NCBI GenBank assembly: GCA_002256985.1
Contig: NCGO01000012.1
Location: 1 to 64,000, forward strand
Direction: 5' to 3'
Length of the DNA: 64,000 nt
DNA from: Novosphingobium sp. 28-62-57
GTDB lineage: Bacteria; Pseudomonadota; Alphaproteobacteria; Sphingomonadales; Sphingomonadaceae
Shown: in pieces, positions 10,189 to 19,500 of the stretch
Layout: the number at the start of each line of letters is the position of its first letter
Numbering within the stretch: the stretch's first letter is position 1
The notes under the pieces: model-generated
What the model was told of the DNA's origin: nothing
Seen by the model: the letters and a program-made list of their open reading frames with translations, nothing else
Database searches by the model: none
Translations under genes and position numbers: made by a program

Positions 10189-10496
10189 TGGGGGAGCACT
10201 CCTTGGAACCAGAAATCATCGTCAGATGGCGAAGCGCCCGGAGCAAAGCCGGCGCGCGTCAGAATGGCGGACAGGTGCGGATTGGCTGGCGCTGACAAGG
10301 CAACCTGCTTGCCCTGCGCCGCGGCATCGGTGCGCAGCGCATGGACCAGTTGCAGAAATGTCAGATCGATCGCCTCAAGCGCTGACGCATCAAGCGTCAC
10401 CACATCGTTTGCTCCAAGCATCTCCATCATTTGCTGATGAAGATCGGAGCAATTCTGAATGTTCGCCGATGGGCCGAGGGCAAGAACTTGGGGCAA
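10185..10496 (-). CDS. STAS-domain protein heading the che operon
   Basis: A 103-residue protein with a STAS (anti-sigma-factor-antagonist-like) fold pattern: VVTLDASALEAIDLTFLQL matches the V-x-L-D...D-x-x-x-L-Q-L strand-helix signature, with a Thr where SpoIIAA-type proteins carry the phosphorylated Ser/Thr. The start is TTG 10496, supported by AGGAG seven bases upstream. It is the first gene of the operon and overlaps cheY. STAS proteins occur in several chemotaxis-like operons, but the partner kinase or phosphatase is unknown here. Confidence 0.75.
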   Translation of the reverse strand: MPQVLALGPSANIQNCSDLHQQMMEMLGANDVVTLDASALEAIDLTFLQLVHALRTDAAAQGKQVALSAPANPHLSAILTRAGFAPGASPSDDDFWFQGVLPQ

Positions 10497-10847
10497 CTTT
10501 GATCTCCTGTGGCGCGTTGGAGATTTAAGCTGGCCCGCTGATGTTTTAGATAATCCGGCTATATGGTTTATTGGTAGTTACCGGCTTTACCTTGGGTTAA
10601 GGTTCGCCGACGGTTGCCACCGTGGCAATGGCAAGGCTCAGCCAGAAGAGCAGGCGGGCGTGCTGGACAAGCCATTGCGCCACGCGCGCCTCGATACTGG
10701 CCATGGTGCCGGGGCATCATCGTGCCAACAGGCGCGATTTCTGAACAGCACCTAGATGCACCTAGCTGCACCTAACTGCACCAAACGACCGTTTTTGCAG
10801 CTTAAATCGGTGCCAAAGCGGTTATGCCGTGACTGCAGATTGCAGCT
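10497..10847. other. Intergenic region upstream of the che operon
   Basis: About 350 bp without a credible gene; the short open frames on both strands have no ribosome-binding site and no recognisable protein. It must hold the che operon promoter (minus strand) and the 3' end of the preceding minus-strand transcript. Visible content: AT-rich sequence at about 10548-10575 that could carry a promoter, and a 10-bp tandem repeat listed separately. No confident -35/-10 or flagellar sigma-28 element could be assigned. Confidence 0.6.
10748..10787. repeat. 10-bp tandem direct repeat, four units (GCACCTAGAT type)
   Basis: Four consecutive 10-bp units beginning GCACCTA/GCACCAA: GCACCTAGAT, GCACCTAGCT, GCACCTAACT and GCACCAAACG. 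The period equals about one DNA helical turn, so the units would all face the same side of the helix. The array lies about 250 bp upstream of the first che gene and 60 bp beyond the end of the GNAT/nitrilase gene. It may be a multi-copy protein-binding site or a simple replication-slippage repeat. Confidence 0.7.
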
Positions 10848-12509
10848 TCATCCACCAGCGGGCAGGGGCCTGCCGATGGGGGCGGGGCGAGCGGCGTGGC
10901 GGCGCTTTTTCGGGTCCTCCCATTCGATCCGATAGAGGTCGAACCGCCGATCCGCCAGATTGCGCACCGATCCTTCAGCGCGCGCCCACGCGAGGTCAGC
11001 AAGGTTGACATCGCACACCGTGAGCGTCTCCACGTTCTCGCTGGCTTCGGCGGCGATGCCATCGCGGGCGAAGGGGAAATCACACGGGGTGAGGATGCAG
11101 CTTTGGGCGTATTGGATGTCCATATTGTGCACGTTGGGCAGATTGCCCACGTTGCCGCTCATCACCACAAAGCACTGGTTTTCAATGGCCCGCGCCTGGC
11201 AGCAATAGCGCACACGCAAGTAGCCCTGACGGCTGTCGGTGCAGAACGGGGTGAAGATGATGCGCGCGCCTTCATCGACCAGACGACGCGCCAGTTCGGG
11301 AAATTCGCTGTCATAACAGATGAGTACGCCGATGGGGCCGCAGTCGGTCGGGATCACGTCGATGCGGTCTCCGCCTTTGACGTTCCACCAATAGCGCTCG
11401 TCCGGGGTGGGGTGGATTTTCTCCTGTTCGTGGATCGAACCATCGCGCAGGCACACCATCGCCACGTTGTGAATGTCCCCATCGTCCATCCGCGTCGGGT
11501 GCGATCCGCCGATGATGTTGATGTTGAAACGCATCGCAAGGTCTGACAGCGCCTGCCGGATCTTGGGCGTATAGCGGCTGAGCGCTTCGATAGCCTCGGC
11601 CGGGGACAGCTGGCGCGCTTCGAAGGACAGCAACTGGAGCGTGAACATCTCGGGAAAGACTATGAAGTCTGCCTCGTAACTCGATGCAACATCGACGAAA
11701 TATTCAATATTCTGCATGAACTCATCATAGCTTTTCACCGCCCGCGCCTGAAGCTGGCAGGTGGCAAGGCGCACGCTTTCCACCCCACGCGGCACGCGCA
11801 GCTTTACCGGCTGGTCGCGGTCAACATAGGGGTTGCGCCAGACCATGTGCACCGCATAGCCCAGCGATGCAGCATCCTCGGGCAGATAGTGCGGGAGCAG
11901 GCCGATGGGCTGGAAGCCATTGGCCAGCTGGAAGCGGATCACCGGATCGTGGCGCTTGCTGGCCACCACTTCATCAAGATAGGCCTGCACATCAGGCGCC
12001 TTGCGCCGCAGCCGTGAAAGCCCCGGCATGCGGCCTCCGAAAGTGATCCCCGTCAGGTCCCGCTCTTCGGCAAGGGCGCGGCGTTCTTCATAGAGGCGGC
12101 GGCCGATGCGCGCCCCGCGCACCGAAGGATCGACAACCATTTCATACCCATAGAGCCAATCGCCGGTCGGATCATGGCGCGCGCCAAAGCCGTTGCCGGT
12201 GATCTCGTCCCAGGTGTGGGGTGACAGGGCCACTTCGCCTGCGATCTGCAAGGTGGCGCAATAGCCGACGATCTGGCCATCGAGCACGGCCACGAAGCAG
12301 CCTGCCGTGAAGTTGTTGATCTGGCCAGAGATTTGCCCGGAGGTATAAGTCTGTCCATCGCCATAGGCCCGGCGCACCAGCGAACTGATGCCGCGCACAT
12401 CGGCAATGCGCGCATTGCGCACTTCAAGGCGGGCCTTGCTTTCTGCCTTGCGCGGGGTTGCGGCGCGGCGGGGTTTCCTCGCTGTTGCAGGAGGCGTGGT
12501 ATCTGCCAT
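10848..12509 (-). CDS. GNAT N-acetyltransferase / carbon-nitrogen hydrolase fusion protein
   Basis: A 553-residue two-domain protein started at ATG 12509 (MADTTPP; GGAG upstream). A basic Ala/Arg-rich tail of about 30 residues leads into a GNAT acetyltransferase domain (about 30-230) with the acetyl-CoA loop VDPSVRGARIGRRLYEER. A nitrilase-superfamily domain follows (about 245-540) with the catalytic Glu-Lys-Cys set visible as FPEMF, EKIHPTPDE and LICYDSEFPE. This arrangement matches a known bifunctional family grouped with Rim1-like nitrilases whose substrate is not established; amidase or deaminated-glutathione-type chemistry is possible. It is divergent from the CHAT gene, with about 180 bp between the two starts. 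Confidence 0.88.
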   Translation of the reverse strand: MADTTPPATARKPRRAATPRKAESKARLEVRNARIADVRGISSLVRRAYGDGQTYTSGQISGQINNFTAGCFVAVLDGQIVGYCATLQIAGEVALSPHTWDEITGNGFGARHDPTGDWLYGYEMVVDPSVRGARIGRRLYEERRALAEERDLTGITFGGRMPGLSRLRRKAPDVQAYLDEVVASKRHDPVIRFQLANGFQPIGLLPHYLPEDAASLGYAVHMVWRNPYVDRDQPVKLRVPRGVESVRLATCQLQARAVKSYDEFMQNIEYFVDVASSYEADFIVFPEMFTLQLLSFEARQLSPAEAIEALSRYTPKIRQALSDLAMRFNINIIGGSHPTRMDDGDIHNVAMVCLRDGSIHEQEKIHPTPDERYWWNVKGGDRIDVIPTDCGPIGVLICYDSEFPELARRLVDEGARIIFTPFCTDSRQGYLRVRYCCQARAIENQCFVVMSGNVGNLPNVHNMDIQYAQSCILTPCDFPFARDGIAAEASENVETLTVCDVNLADLAWARAEGSVRNLADRRFDLYRIEWEDPKKRRHAARPAPIGRPLPAGG

Positions 12510-12691
12510 CGCGATAGTGCTCCGTGATTGCCGACGGCATGCCGGTTGCAGCCTGACTCTGGCTGGAAATGGTTGCTGTAGCAAGGCATTGCGGCTGGCA
12601 AAACAATGGCCGCAAAGACTCTGGCCTAAGCTTGCAAAACGTTTCAGGTATGGGGCTTCCGGGGGTGTGGATCAGACGGGGGCAAGGGGAT

Positions 12692-15619
12692 ATGTCGAAG
12701 ATCATCTGGGCAGCGGCGGTTTTGGCACTTATGCCAAACGCCTGTCTTGCCGCCGAACCGGAAAAGCCGGTGGCAGGCGTTCCCAGTTTGGCAGATGAGG
12801 TCAAGGCGCTGAAATCGGCTGATACGGCGGGCAAACCGGCCGAGGCGCTGGCGATGATCGACGCGGTGCTGGCGCGGGCGCGCAAGGCGAAGGGCATCGA
12901 TAGGCTCGACGTGATCTATGCCGAGGCGAGCCGGGCCAATGCGCTGTTCTGGCTGGACCGATACGATGAAGCGCTGGGCATCTATCATGGCCTTGAAGCC
13001 GAACTGGAGCGGGGCCAGTATCCGATGACGCCGGACCGGGCCGAACTGGTCAACAACATCGGCTCGCTCTATTCCTCGCTTGGCAAGCTGGACGAGGCAA
13101 CGCGCTATAAGCTGCGCGCGCTGACGCTGACGGAGCAGACGGCGGGCAAGGAAAGCATTGAATATGCCTCGGCGCTCTATGGTCTTGCGCTGATTGAATT
13201 CCGGCGCGGAGAGCCGCTGCAAGCGATGCCGCGGGTGCGCGAGGCGCTGCGGCTGGCGCGGGCGCATGCCACGCAATCGGGCAACGATCTGGAACAACCT
13301 GCCATCTTCGGGCTGAGCCTTGCGGCGCTGCTGATTCAGGCAGGCGATCCGGCCTCGTCTATCGGCCCGGCGCGCGAGGCGGCGGTGTGGGCGGAAACGA
13401 AGCTGGGCGAAGACCACCGTGTGACCATGGCGGCGCTGAGCCAGCTGGGCGCTTCGCTCAACGATTCAGGGCTTTATGGCCAAGCTATTCCGGTGATCCG
13501 GCGGACGCTAGATCTGCGGGCAAAGGCCTATCCGGAGGGACACCCGGACATCGCCTTTTCGCTCAGCGCGCTTGGCTTTGCGCTCGACAATTCGGGGCAC
13601 AAGGAGGAGGCACTGCCGTTTTATGAACGGGCGGCGGAGATCTTTGAGAAGAGCACCATCCGCAACAACCCCACGATTGCCGCCACCGCGATTGGCCAGT
13701 TGGCAAGGCTGGCGGCGTGGCGCGGCGACAAGGCGGGATCGCTGGTCCTGCGCGAGAAAGCGCTGCGTATCGGCCGGGAGCGTGCGACTTCGCCCGAGCA
13801 TCCTGACGTGATCTTTGCCGAAGTGAACCTTGCGCGCGAATACATCGGTGACAGGCGGTTTGACGAGGCTTTGCCACTGCTTTCCCATGCCAATGCGGCC
13901 TTCAAGGACCGCGCGCTCGATTCAAACGCCCGGCGGCTTGGCGGGTTGATCTTTGCCGAAGTTGTCGCGTCGGAAAAGGGCGATCATGCCGGCGCGATGG
14001 CGCGTTCGCGCGCGATTCTGGCCCCAGCGCGGGCACGGCTGCTGGATCGCGCCACGCCGCGTGCCGAAGTATCGCGGCTGGCAGAGCAGTATCATGGACT
14101 GTTTGTGCAGCATGCTCGCCTCGCCATGGCGGCAGGCGATGCGGCGCAGGCGTTTGAGGCGTTGCAGCTTGCCAATCTGGGCGATTTGCAAAGCGCGATG
14201 TCGAGCCTGGGTCTGCTGCGCACGGCGGACAGCCCCGAGGCGACCGAGGCGATCCGCCGCTATCAGGCGCTGGCCACCGATGGCGCGCGGTTGCGGCGCA
14301 CGCTCAATGCGCAAGTGGCCGCGGGCAAGGGCGATGGCGCGGACGAGATCAATCGCCAGCTTGCCGACATTGATGCCAAGTTGCGAGAGGAAGACGCGCG
14401 GCTTGCGGTGCTGATCCCCGGTTATTCGGTGCAGACAGCGGTGGAACCGGCAAGTCTTGCGGCCGCGCAAGCGGGCCTGGCCAAGGCGCAGGCGCTGATC
14501 CTTTATGGTCAGGACGAAGAGGGACTGGTGGTGCTGGCGGTGACGCCGGACACGGCGGTAGCGGCGACCACGGCCATTGCCCCACGACCGCTGCTCAATC
14601 TGCAAAAGCGCCTGCGTGGATCGATTGAAAGCGGGCTTCAAACCAATGGCAAAGCGGCCTTTGATCGTTCGGCGGCGTATGAATTGTATCTGGCGCTGTT
14701 TCCGCAGCCAATCCGCGAGGCGGTGAATACAGCGTCTGATCTGCGCATTCTGGCAACCGGGAGCCTTGCCGCGCTGCCTTTTTCGGCGCTGATCACGCAG
14801 GCACCGCAGGGGGATGATGATGCCGCAGACGCGCTGCGGCGCACGCGCTGGCTGGCCATGACACATGCAGTGTCGGTCCCGCTTGCAGCGGTGCCGCTGA
14901 CTGAGGGGCCACGTGGCAAAAAGGCGCGCAGTTTTGCTGGCATCGGCGCGCCTGTGCTGGGCGAACCGGTGCGACTGGCCACGCGCAATGCCAGCTTGCT
15001 TCGCTCGGGCGATACCAGCACCCGGGCCTTGCGCGAGCTGGCCAGCCTGCCCGGCGCGGCGGATGAATTGCGCAGCATGGCCAGCGCCTTTCCCGGGCAA
15101 TCGGCGCTGCTGATTGGCACGGATGCCACGGAGACGGCGGTGAAGGCCGCGCCGCTGCAGCAGGCCAGCGTGATTGCCTTTGCGACCCATGGGCTGGTGG
15201 GCGGGGCATTCCGCGATCTGGTGGAGCCTGCGCTGGTGCTGACCCCGCCCGATCAGGCGAGCGAGGGTGATGATGGGCTGCTGACGGCTTCGGAAATTGC
15301 CAAGCTGCGGCTTGATGCCGATTGGGTGATCCTTTCGGCCTGCGATACCAGTGCCGGAGACGGGGAAAGCGCGCCGACGTTTTCAGGGCTGGCCCGGTCG
15401 TTCATCGCGGCGGGCGCACGGTCGTTGCTGCTGTCACACTGGCCGGTGCGCGATGATGTGGCCAGCCGTCTGACACTCGATACGCTGAACGGGGCAGGGC
15501 GCGGATTGTCTCAGGCCGAGGCGCTGCGGCGGGCCCAGCTTGCCATTATTCGTGACCGCAAGCTCGCCGGGGCGGCGCATCCTGCCACCTGGGCACCGTT
15601 CGTGCTGGTGGGAAACTGA
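12692..15619 (+). CDS. Exported TPR-CHAT (caspase-like) protein
   Basis: A 975-residue protein started at ATG 12692 (AAGGGGA ribosome-binding site), opening a signal peptide MSKIIWAAAVLALMPNACLAA. Residues about 30-560 form tetratricopeptide-type helical repeats (for example LVNNIGSLYSSLGKLDEATRY, FSLSALGFALDNSGHKEEA). The C-terminal about 350 residues are a CHAT domain, a clan-CD caspase/separase-like fold. The expected His-Cys dyad is present: H833 in IAFATHGLVGG and C884 in VILSACDTSAGDG, followed by FIAAGARSLLLSHWPV. CHAT proteins are peptidases or peptidase-like scaffolds, and some act in defence, but this one is predicted to be exported. No obvious substrate or partner is encoded next to it. 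Confidence 0.88.
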   Translation: MSKIIWAAAVLALMPNACLAAEPEKPVAGVPSLADEVKALKSADTAGKPAEALAMIDAVLARARKAKGIDRLDVIYAEASRANALFWLDRYDEALGIYHGLEAELERGQYPMTPDRAELVNNIGSLYSSLGKLDEATRYKLRALTLTEQTAGKESIEYASALYGLALIEFRRGEPLQAMPRVREALRLARAHATQSGNDLEQPAIFGLSLAALLIQAGDPASSIGPAREAAVWAETKLGEDHRVTMAALSQLGASLNDSGLYGQAIPVIRRTLDLRAKAYPEGHPDIAFSLSALGFALDNSGHKEEALPFYERAAEIFEKSTIRNNPTIAATAIGQLARLAAWRGDKAGSLVLREKALRIGRERATSPEHPDVIFAEVNLAREYIGDRRFDEALPLLSHANAAFKDRALDSNARRLGGLIFAEVVASEKGDHAGAMARSRAILAPARARLLDRATPRAEVSRLAEQYHGLFVQHARLAMAAGDAAQAFEALQLANLGDLQSAMSSLGLLRTADSPEATEAIRRYQALATDGARLRRTLNAQVAAGKGDGADEINRQLADIDAKLREEDARLAVLIPGYSVQTAVEPASLAAAQAGLAKAQALILYGQDEEGLVVLAVTPDTAVAATTAIAPRPLLNLQKRLRGSIESGLQTNGKAAFDRSAAYELYLALFPQPIREAVNTASDLRILATGSLAALPFSALITQAPQGDDDAADALRRTRWLAMTHAVSVPLAAVPLTEGPRGKKARSFAGIGAPVLGEPVRLATRNASLLRSGDTSTRALRELASLPGAADELRSMASAFPGQSALLIGTDATETAVKAAPLQQASVIAFATHGLVGGAFRDLVEPALVLTPPDQASEGDDGLLTASEIAKLRLDADWVILSACDTSAGDGESAPTFSGLARSFIAAGARSLLLSHWPVRDDVASRLTLDTLNGAGRGLSQAEALRRAQLAIIRDRKLAGAAHPATWAPFVLVGN

Positions 15620-15640
15620 AGGGGCAAATCGCCGCTTCAG
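15616..15640. terminator. Bidirectional hairpin between convergent genes
   Basis: CTGAAG (15616-15621) pairs with CTTCAG (15635-15640) and an inner GGC/GCC pairs across an AAATC loop, with one internal G-G mismatch. It spans the stop codons of the CHAT gene (plus) and accA (minus), the usual place for a shared transcription end. There is no long U-run, so efficiency is uncertain. Confidence 0.4.
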
Positions 15641-16566
15641 AGTTCGCCAAGCTGCATGAAGAAGTTCCAGCGTTCGTTGCGCAACTCGTCAGCGCCGAGA
15701 GGGACCAGATCGTCCAGTTCGCTGCGCAGCGCCGTGCCGAGGCGGCGGATCGTTTCGGCGTGGTTGCGGTGTGCGCCGCCGACCGGTTCGTAAACAATGC
15801 GGTGGATGACGCCGAGTTGGAGCAGGTCGGAGGCGGTCATCTTCATCGCTTCGGCGGCATCGGGCGCACGTTCTGAACCGCGCCACAGGATCGAAGCGCA
15901 GCCTTCGGGTGAGATGACCGAATAGACTGCGTGTTCGAGCATTAGCACGCGGTTGGCCGCCGCCAGCGCCACTGCGCCGCCAGAACCGCCTTCGCCCACG
16001 ATCACCGCAATCAGCGGCACGCCCAGCGACAGGCACTTTTCGGTGCTGCGCGCGATGGCTTCGGCCTGCCCGCGCGCTTCGGCATCGACGCCGGGGAAGG
16101 CGCCCGGCGTATCGACCAATGTGATCACCGGCAGGCCGAAGCGGTCTGCCAGATCCATCAGCCGCATCGCCTTGCGATAGCCTTCGGGCCGGGCCATGCC
16201 GAAATTGTGGCGAAGGCGCGATGCGGTATCCTCGCCCTTGGCATGGCCGATGACGACGACCCGGCGTCCGCCCATTTGCGCAAAGCCGCCGATGATCGCC
16301 TGATCGTTGCCAAAGGTGCGGTCTCCACCCAAGGGCATGAAGTGATCGAACAGGCCTTCGACATAGTGCGCAAAGTGCGGGCGCGCCGGGTGCCGCGCCA
16401 CCTGCGTGCGCTGCCACGGGGTGAGACGGGCGTAGATATCGCCAAGCTGGCGATGCGCCCGCTCATCCAGCATGGCCGCCTCGGCTTCGCTCCCGCCGGA
16501 TTCACGCAGGGTGGCCGCGCTGCGGGTCAGCGCCTCTATCGGCTTTTCGAACGAGAGGTATTCCAT
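15637..16566 (-). CDS. accA: Acetyl-CoA carboxylase carboxyltransferase subunit alpha
   Basis: A 309-residue AccA, close to the usual about 315. With AccD it transfers CO2 from biotin-BCCP to acetyl-CoA, giving malonyl-CoA. Signatures: an N-terminal helical region (EALTRSAATLRESGGSE), FGMARPEGYRKAMRLMDLA, the PVITLVDTPGAFPGVDAE oxyanion/CoA motif, VIVGEGGSGGAVALAA and VYSVISPEGCASILWRG. It starts 13 bp after the stop of mcr, so it very probably shares the pcs-mcr transcript and supplies malonyl-CoA for Mcr. Whether it is also the housekeeping fatty-acid subunit depends on whether the genome holds another accA. AccB, AccC and AccD are not next to it. Confidence 0.95.
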   Translation of the reverse strand: MEYLSFEKPIEALTRSAATLRESGGSEAEAAMLDERAHRQLGDIYARLTPWQRTQVARHPARPHFAHYVEGLFDHFMPLGGDRTFGNDQAIIGGFAQMGGRRVVVIGHAKGEDTASRLRHNFGMARPEGYRKAMRLMDLADRFGLPVITLVDTPGAFPGVDAEARGQAEAIARSTEKCLSLGVPLIAVIVGEGGSGGAVALAAANRVLMLEHAVYSVISPEGCASILWRGSERAPDAAEAMKMTASDLLQLGVIHRIVYEPVGGAHRNHAETIRRLGTALRSELDDLVPLGADELRNERWNFFMQLGEL

Positions 16567-16579
16567 CAGGTGCCCATCT

Positions 16580-19500
16580 CTACACTGTCATCGACATGCC
16601 GCGATAGATGCGCGCGCGATAGCGGGAATCTTCGGCATCAGGCAGCGGCGTGCCGACCAGCAGGACCGCGCGGGCAAAGCGCTTCACCTCTTCCAGATGC
16701 TCGTCCAGGTCGCGCGGTTCTTCGGACCGGACGCGGCGGGTGAGGTTGATCTGGTTGACCGGGGCACCGTGGACCAGCCGCTCGTTCTCTACCGCCAAGG
16801 TGGCGGTGAAGGCGTGGAGCGTGGTCTTGATGAAGTTGGCCAGCGCAAAGGCCGGGCTCTTGTCGCCCATCGGCACATCGGGGGTGACCAGCACCAGCTG
16901 GCAATCGTCATAGAGCGAGGCCTTGCGCGATACGCGGAAGTGCGTGGTGAGATTATCGGCGACCAGTTGGCGGAACTCTTCAGGGCTCAGCAGGGCATCG
17001 GTGGCAAAGAGCTTGGTCGGCAGCGCCTGCAGCGGGGTGGAGACGATGGTCGTGGGGTGGCCCCATTGCACCAGCGCGCTGTCCATTGCGGCTTCGACAC
17101 CGCCATCGAGCAGCGCCATTTCCAGTGGTGCACCTTCAATGTCGGATAGCGCTTCCTTCAGCGCGGCAAACCCGGCCTCGGTGCTGGTCATGAAGACGAC
17201 GCGCGCCACGTGGCATTCGCTGATGAATTCGCGCGCGGTTTCGGCAAGGTAATCGGTCAAGTGTTCGCCGATGATCCACACGGTGCGCCCGCGCATCTGA
17301 TCGAGCCGCTCCTGCTTGGGGCTGCCGAACAGTTCGCGCTCGGTGGTGGAGCGTTCAACGCTGAGGCCGCCTGAGGGCATGAAGGTTTCGCCGCTGACCG
17401 CGCGGTCGGCAAGGAAGAACACGGTGGCCTGCGCCACGTCGGTCTCGGTCGGCATCTTGCCCAGCAACAGTTGCGAGAGCACGCCGGTGCCCACTTTCGC
17501 AGCCTCGTTGGCAATCTTTTCGGCGGGGAGGAACGGCGCGTCTTCGGGCGGGGTCTTGAGCAGCCAGTTGCCGTTGTCTTCGGGCGTATTGGGCCGCGCT
17601 GCCCATTCGGGGGAATCGAGGAAATAGCCCGCGTTGCGCAAGCGGCAGACCAGCTTTGCCGCGATATCGGGCGTCATCAGATAGCGGTCCCAGGTGCACA
17701 GGCCATCACCCTCACGCGCGCAGGCCAAGGCCAATTCACGCAATTCGCGCGGGTTGTTGGTATCGTGCGACATGCGCACGGTATCGTTGCGCGACAGGCG
17801 GCTGAGTAGCGCCTCGACCCGTACGCCGCGCCGCAGCGATTTGACGGCGGCGGCGTGGACCGCGTTGAGGCGCTTGTTGGCCAGGATGAGTTTGCCGCGC
17901 CGTTCGAACAGGCCGGGCTTGCCGCCTGTGCCTGCCAGACGGTCGCCATCGACGGGGCCGGGAGCGATAGCGTTGAATTGCACTTCGGGGCCCAGATAGC
18001 GGGACATCGATTCCACCATCGCGCGCTGGCCGGATTTGGACACGGCATAATCGGCGCGGTTGGGATAGGCGACGGCGAGGTTCTTTTGCCCGCCGAAATA
18101 GGACGAGACGTTGAGCACATAGCCCGATCCTTGGGCCTTCATCAGCGGCACGACGTGGTGCATCAGCACGAAGTTGGAGATCAGGTTGGCATCGAGCGTG
18201 TAGTTCCACGCATCCACGCTCATGTCGACGACCATCTCTTCAGCGCCCGCCACGCCTGCGTTGTTGATCAGGTAGTCGATCCGGCCGAAGGCCTTCATCG
18301 TGGCGTCAACGGCAGCCTTGAGGCTGTCGAGGTTGCTCACGTCCATGCCGGACATGGTCTGCACGCGGCGTTCGACCCCGGCAAAGCCGATGTCCTCCAG
18401 TTCGCTGACGATGCGCGCGCGCGCCACGGCCAGTTCGCTTTCGCGCCGGGCGACCATCATCACTTTGGCCCCGGCAAGGGCCAGCAGCCGCGCGACCTGG
18501 CCGCCGATGCCTGCCGAACCGCCGGTGATCAGCGCGACTTTGCCCAGATGCAGGCCGGTGATGTTCTCGCTGAACCCCGCCATCGCCTTGCGTGCACCGG
18601 TCGCCTCGCCAATGTTGCGCGGCACATAGAGGGTGACTTCGCCGATCTTGCTTTCCTTGATCAGCACACGTGCAGCATGGCCTGCAGCAAAGCGGGTGTT
18701 TTCAGCTTCGGCATTGGTGAAGCGGACGATCTGGTTGCCCCATTCCACCTGTCCGCGCCGCCCGTGCGCCACATCAATCTCGGATTCATCGCGCCACACG
18801 CGCACCAGTTGTTCAATCGCGGCGCGCAGCACGTTGGCATAGACGTTGTCCTTGCCGTCGCTGGCGTTGGACATGAAGATGAAGCGCGGGGCCTGCAGCA
18901 GCGCGCCGTGCCGCTTCCAGTAGCGGCTGAGCGTGCGGGCCAATGCCATCGCGCCGACCAGTTCGACATCCATGAATGCTTCGATGTCTTCGTCGGTGGC
19001 ATCGACCAGTTTTCCGGTGAATTCGCCCGGACCGTTGACCGGCAAGAAGATCGCACCGGTGATGGGCGCGTTGCTCTCGGTATAAGTCGCCAGCGCAGCT
19101 TCGATGGTGGCAGGTTCGCTGCGGTTGAAACGCACGATAGTGAGCGCATCGCCGATGGCTTCGGCCTTGGCTCGGGCTTGGGCGATGGCAACATCGGCTT
19201 GACGCGGCAGGCCGAGCAGCACCGATGCCCCGCAGGCGATCTGGATCTTGGCGATTTCCAGCGCCTCTTCCCAGCCATCGCCCGCCGCGATCAGCACGGC
19301 AAGGCCCGCGCCGTCCATCGACCGCATGGTGGGGCGGGCGAGGTAGGTTGCACGCTCTTCCTTGCGCACGGTCATGCCGTGGGTCACTTCGAAATCGTGG
19401 CCGTTGTAGGCGGCGGATTCATCGCTGCCGAGGAACACGCAGGTCTTGGCGATGTCATCGGGTACGGGGAAGGTCTTGGCCTTAGGCGCACCGCTGGTGC

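Noticed and set aside
10500-10620. Possible flagellar sigma-28 promoter (TAAAGCCG ... GCCGGATT on the minus strand) upstream of the che operon
   Set aside because: The spacing of about 22 bp between the elements is far from the 11 bp expected, and neither element is a full match.
13922-15190. A minus-strand open frame of 422 codons inside the CHAT gene
   Set aside because: Arg/Gln-rich shadow without domain or ribosome-binding site; the plus-strand TPR-CHAT reading is well supported.
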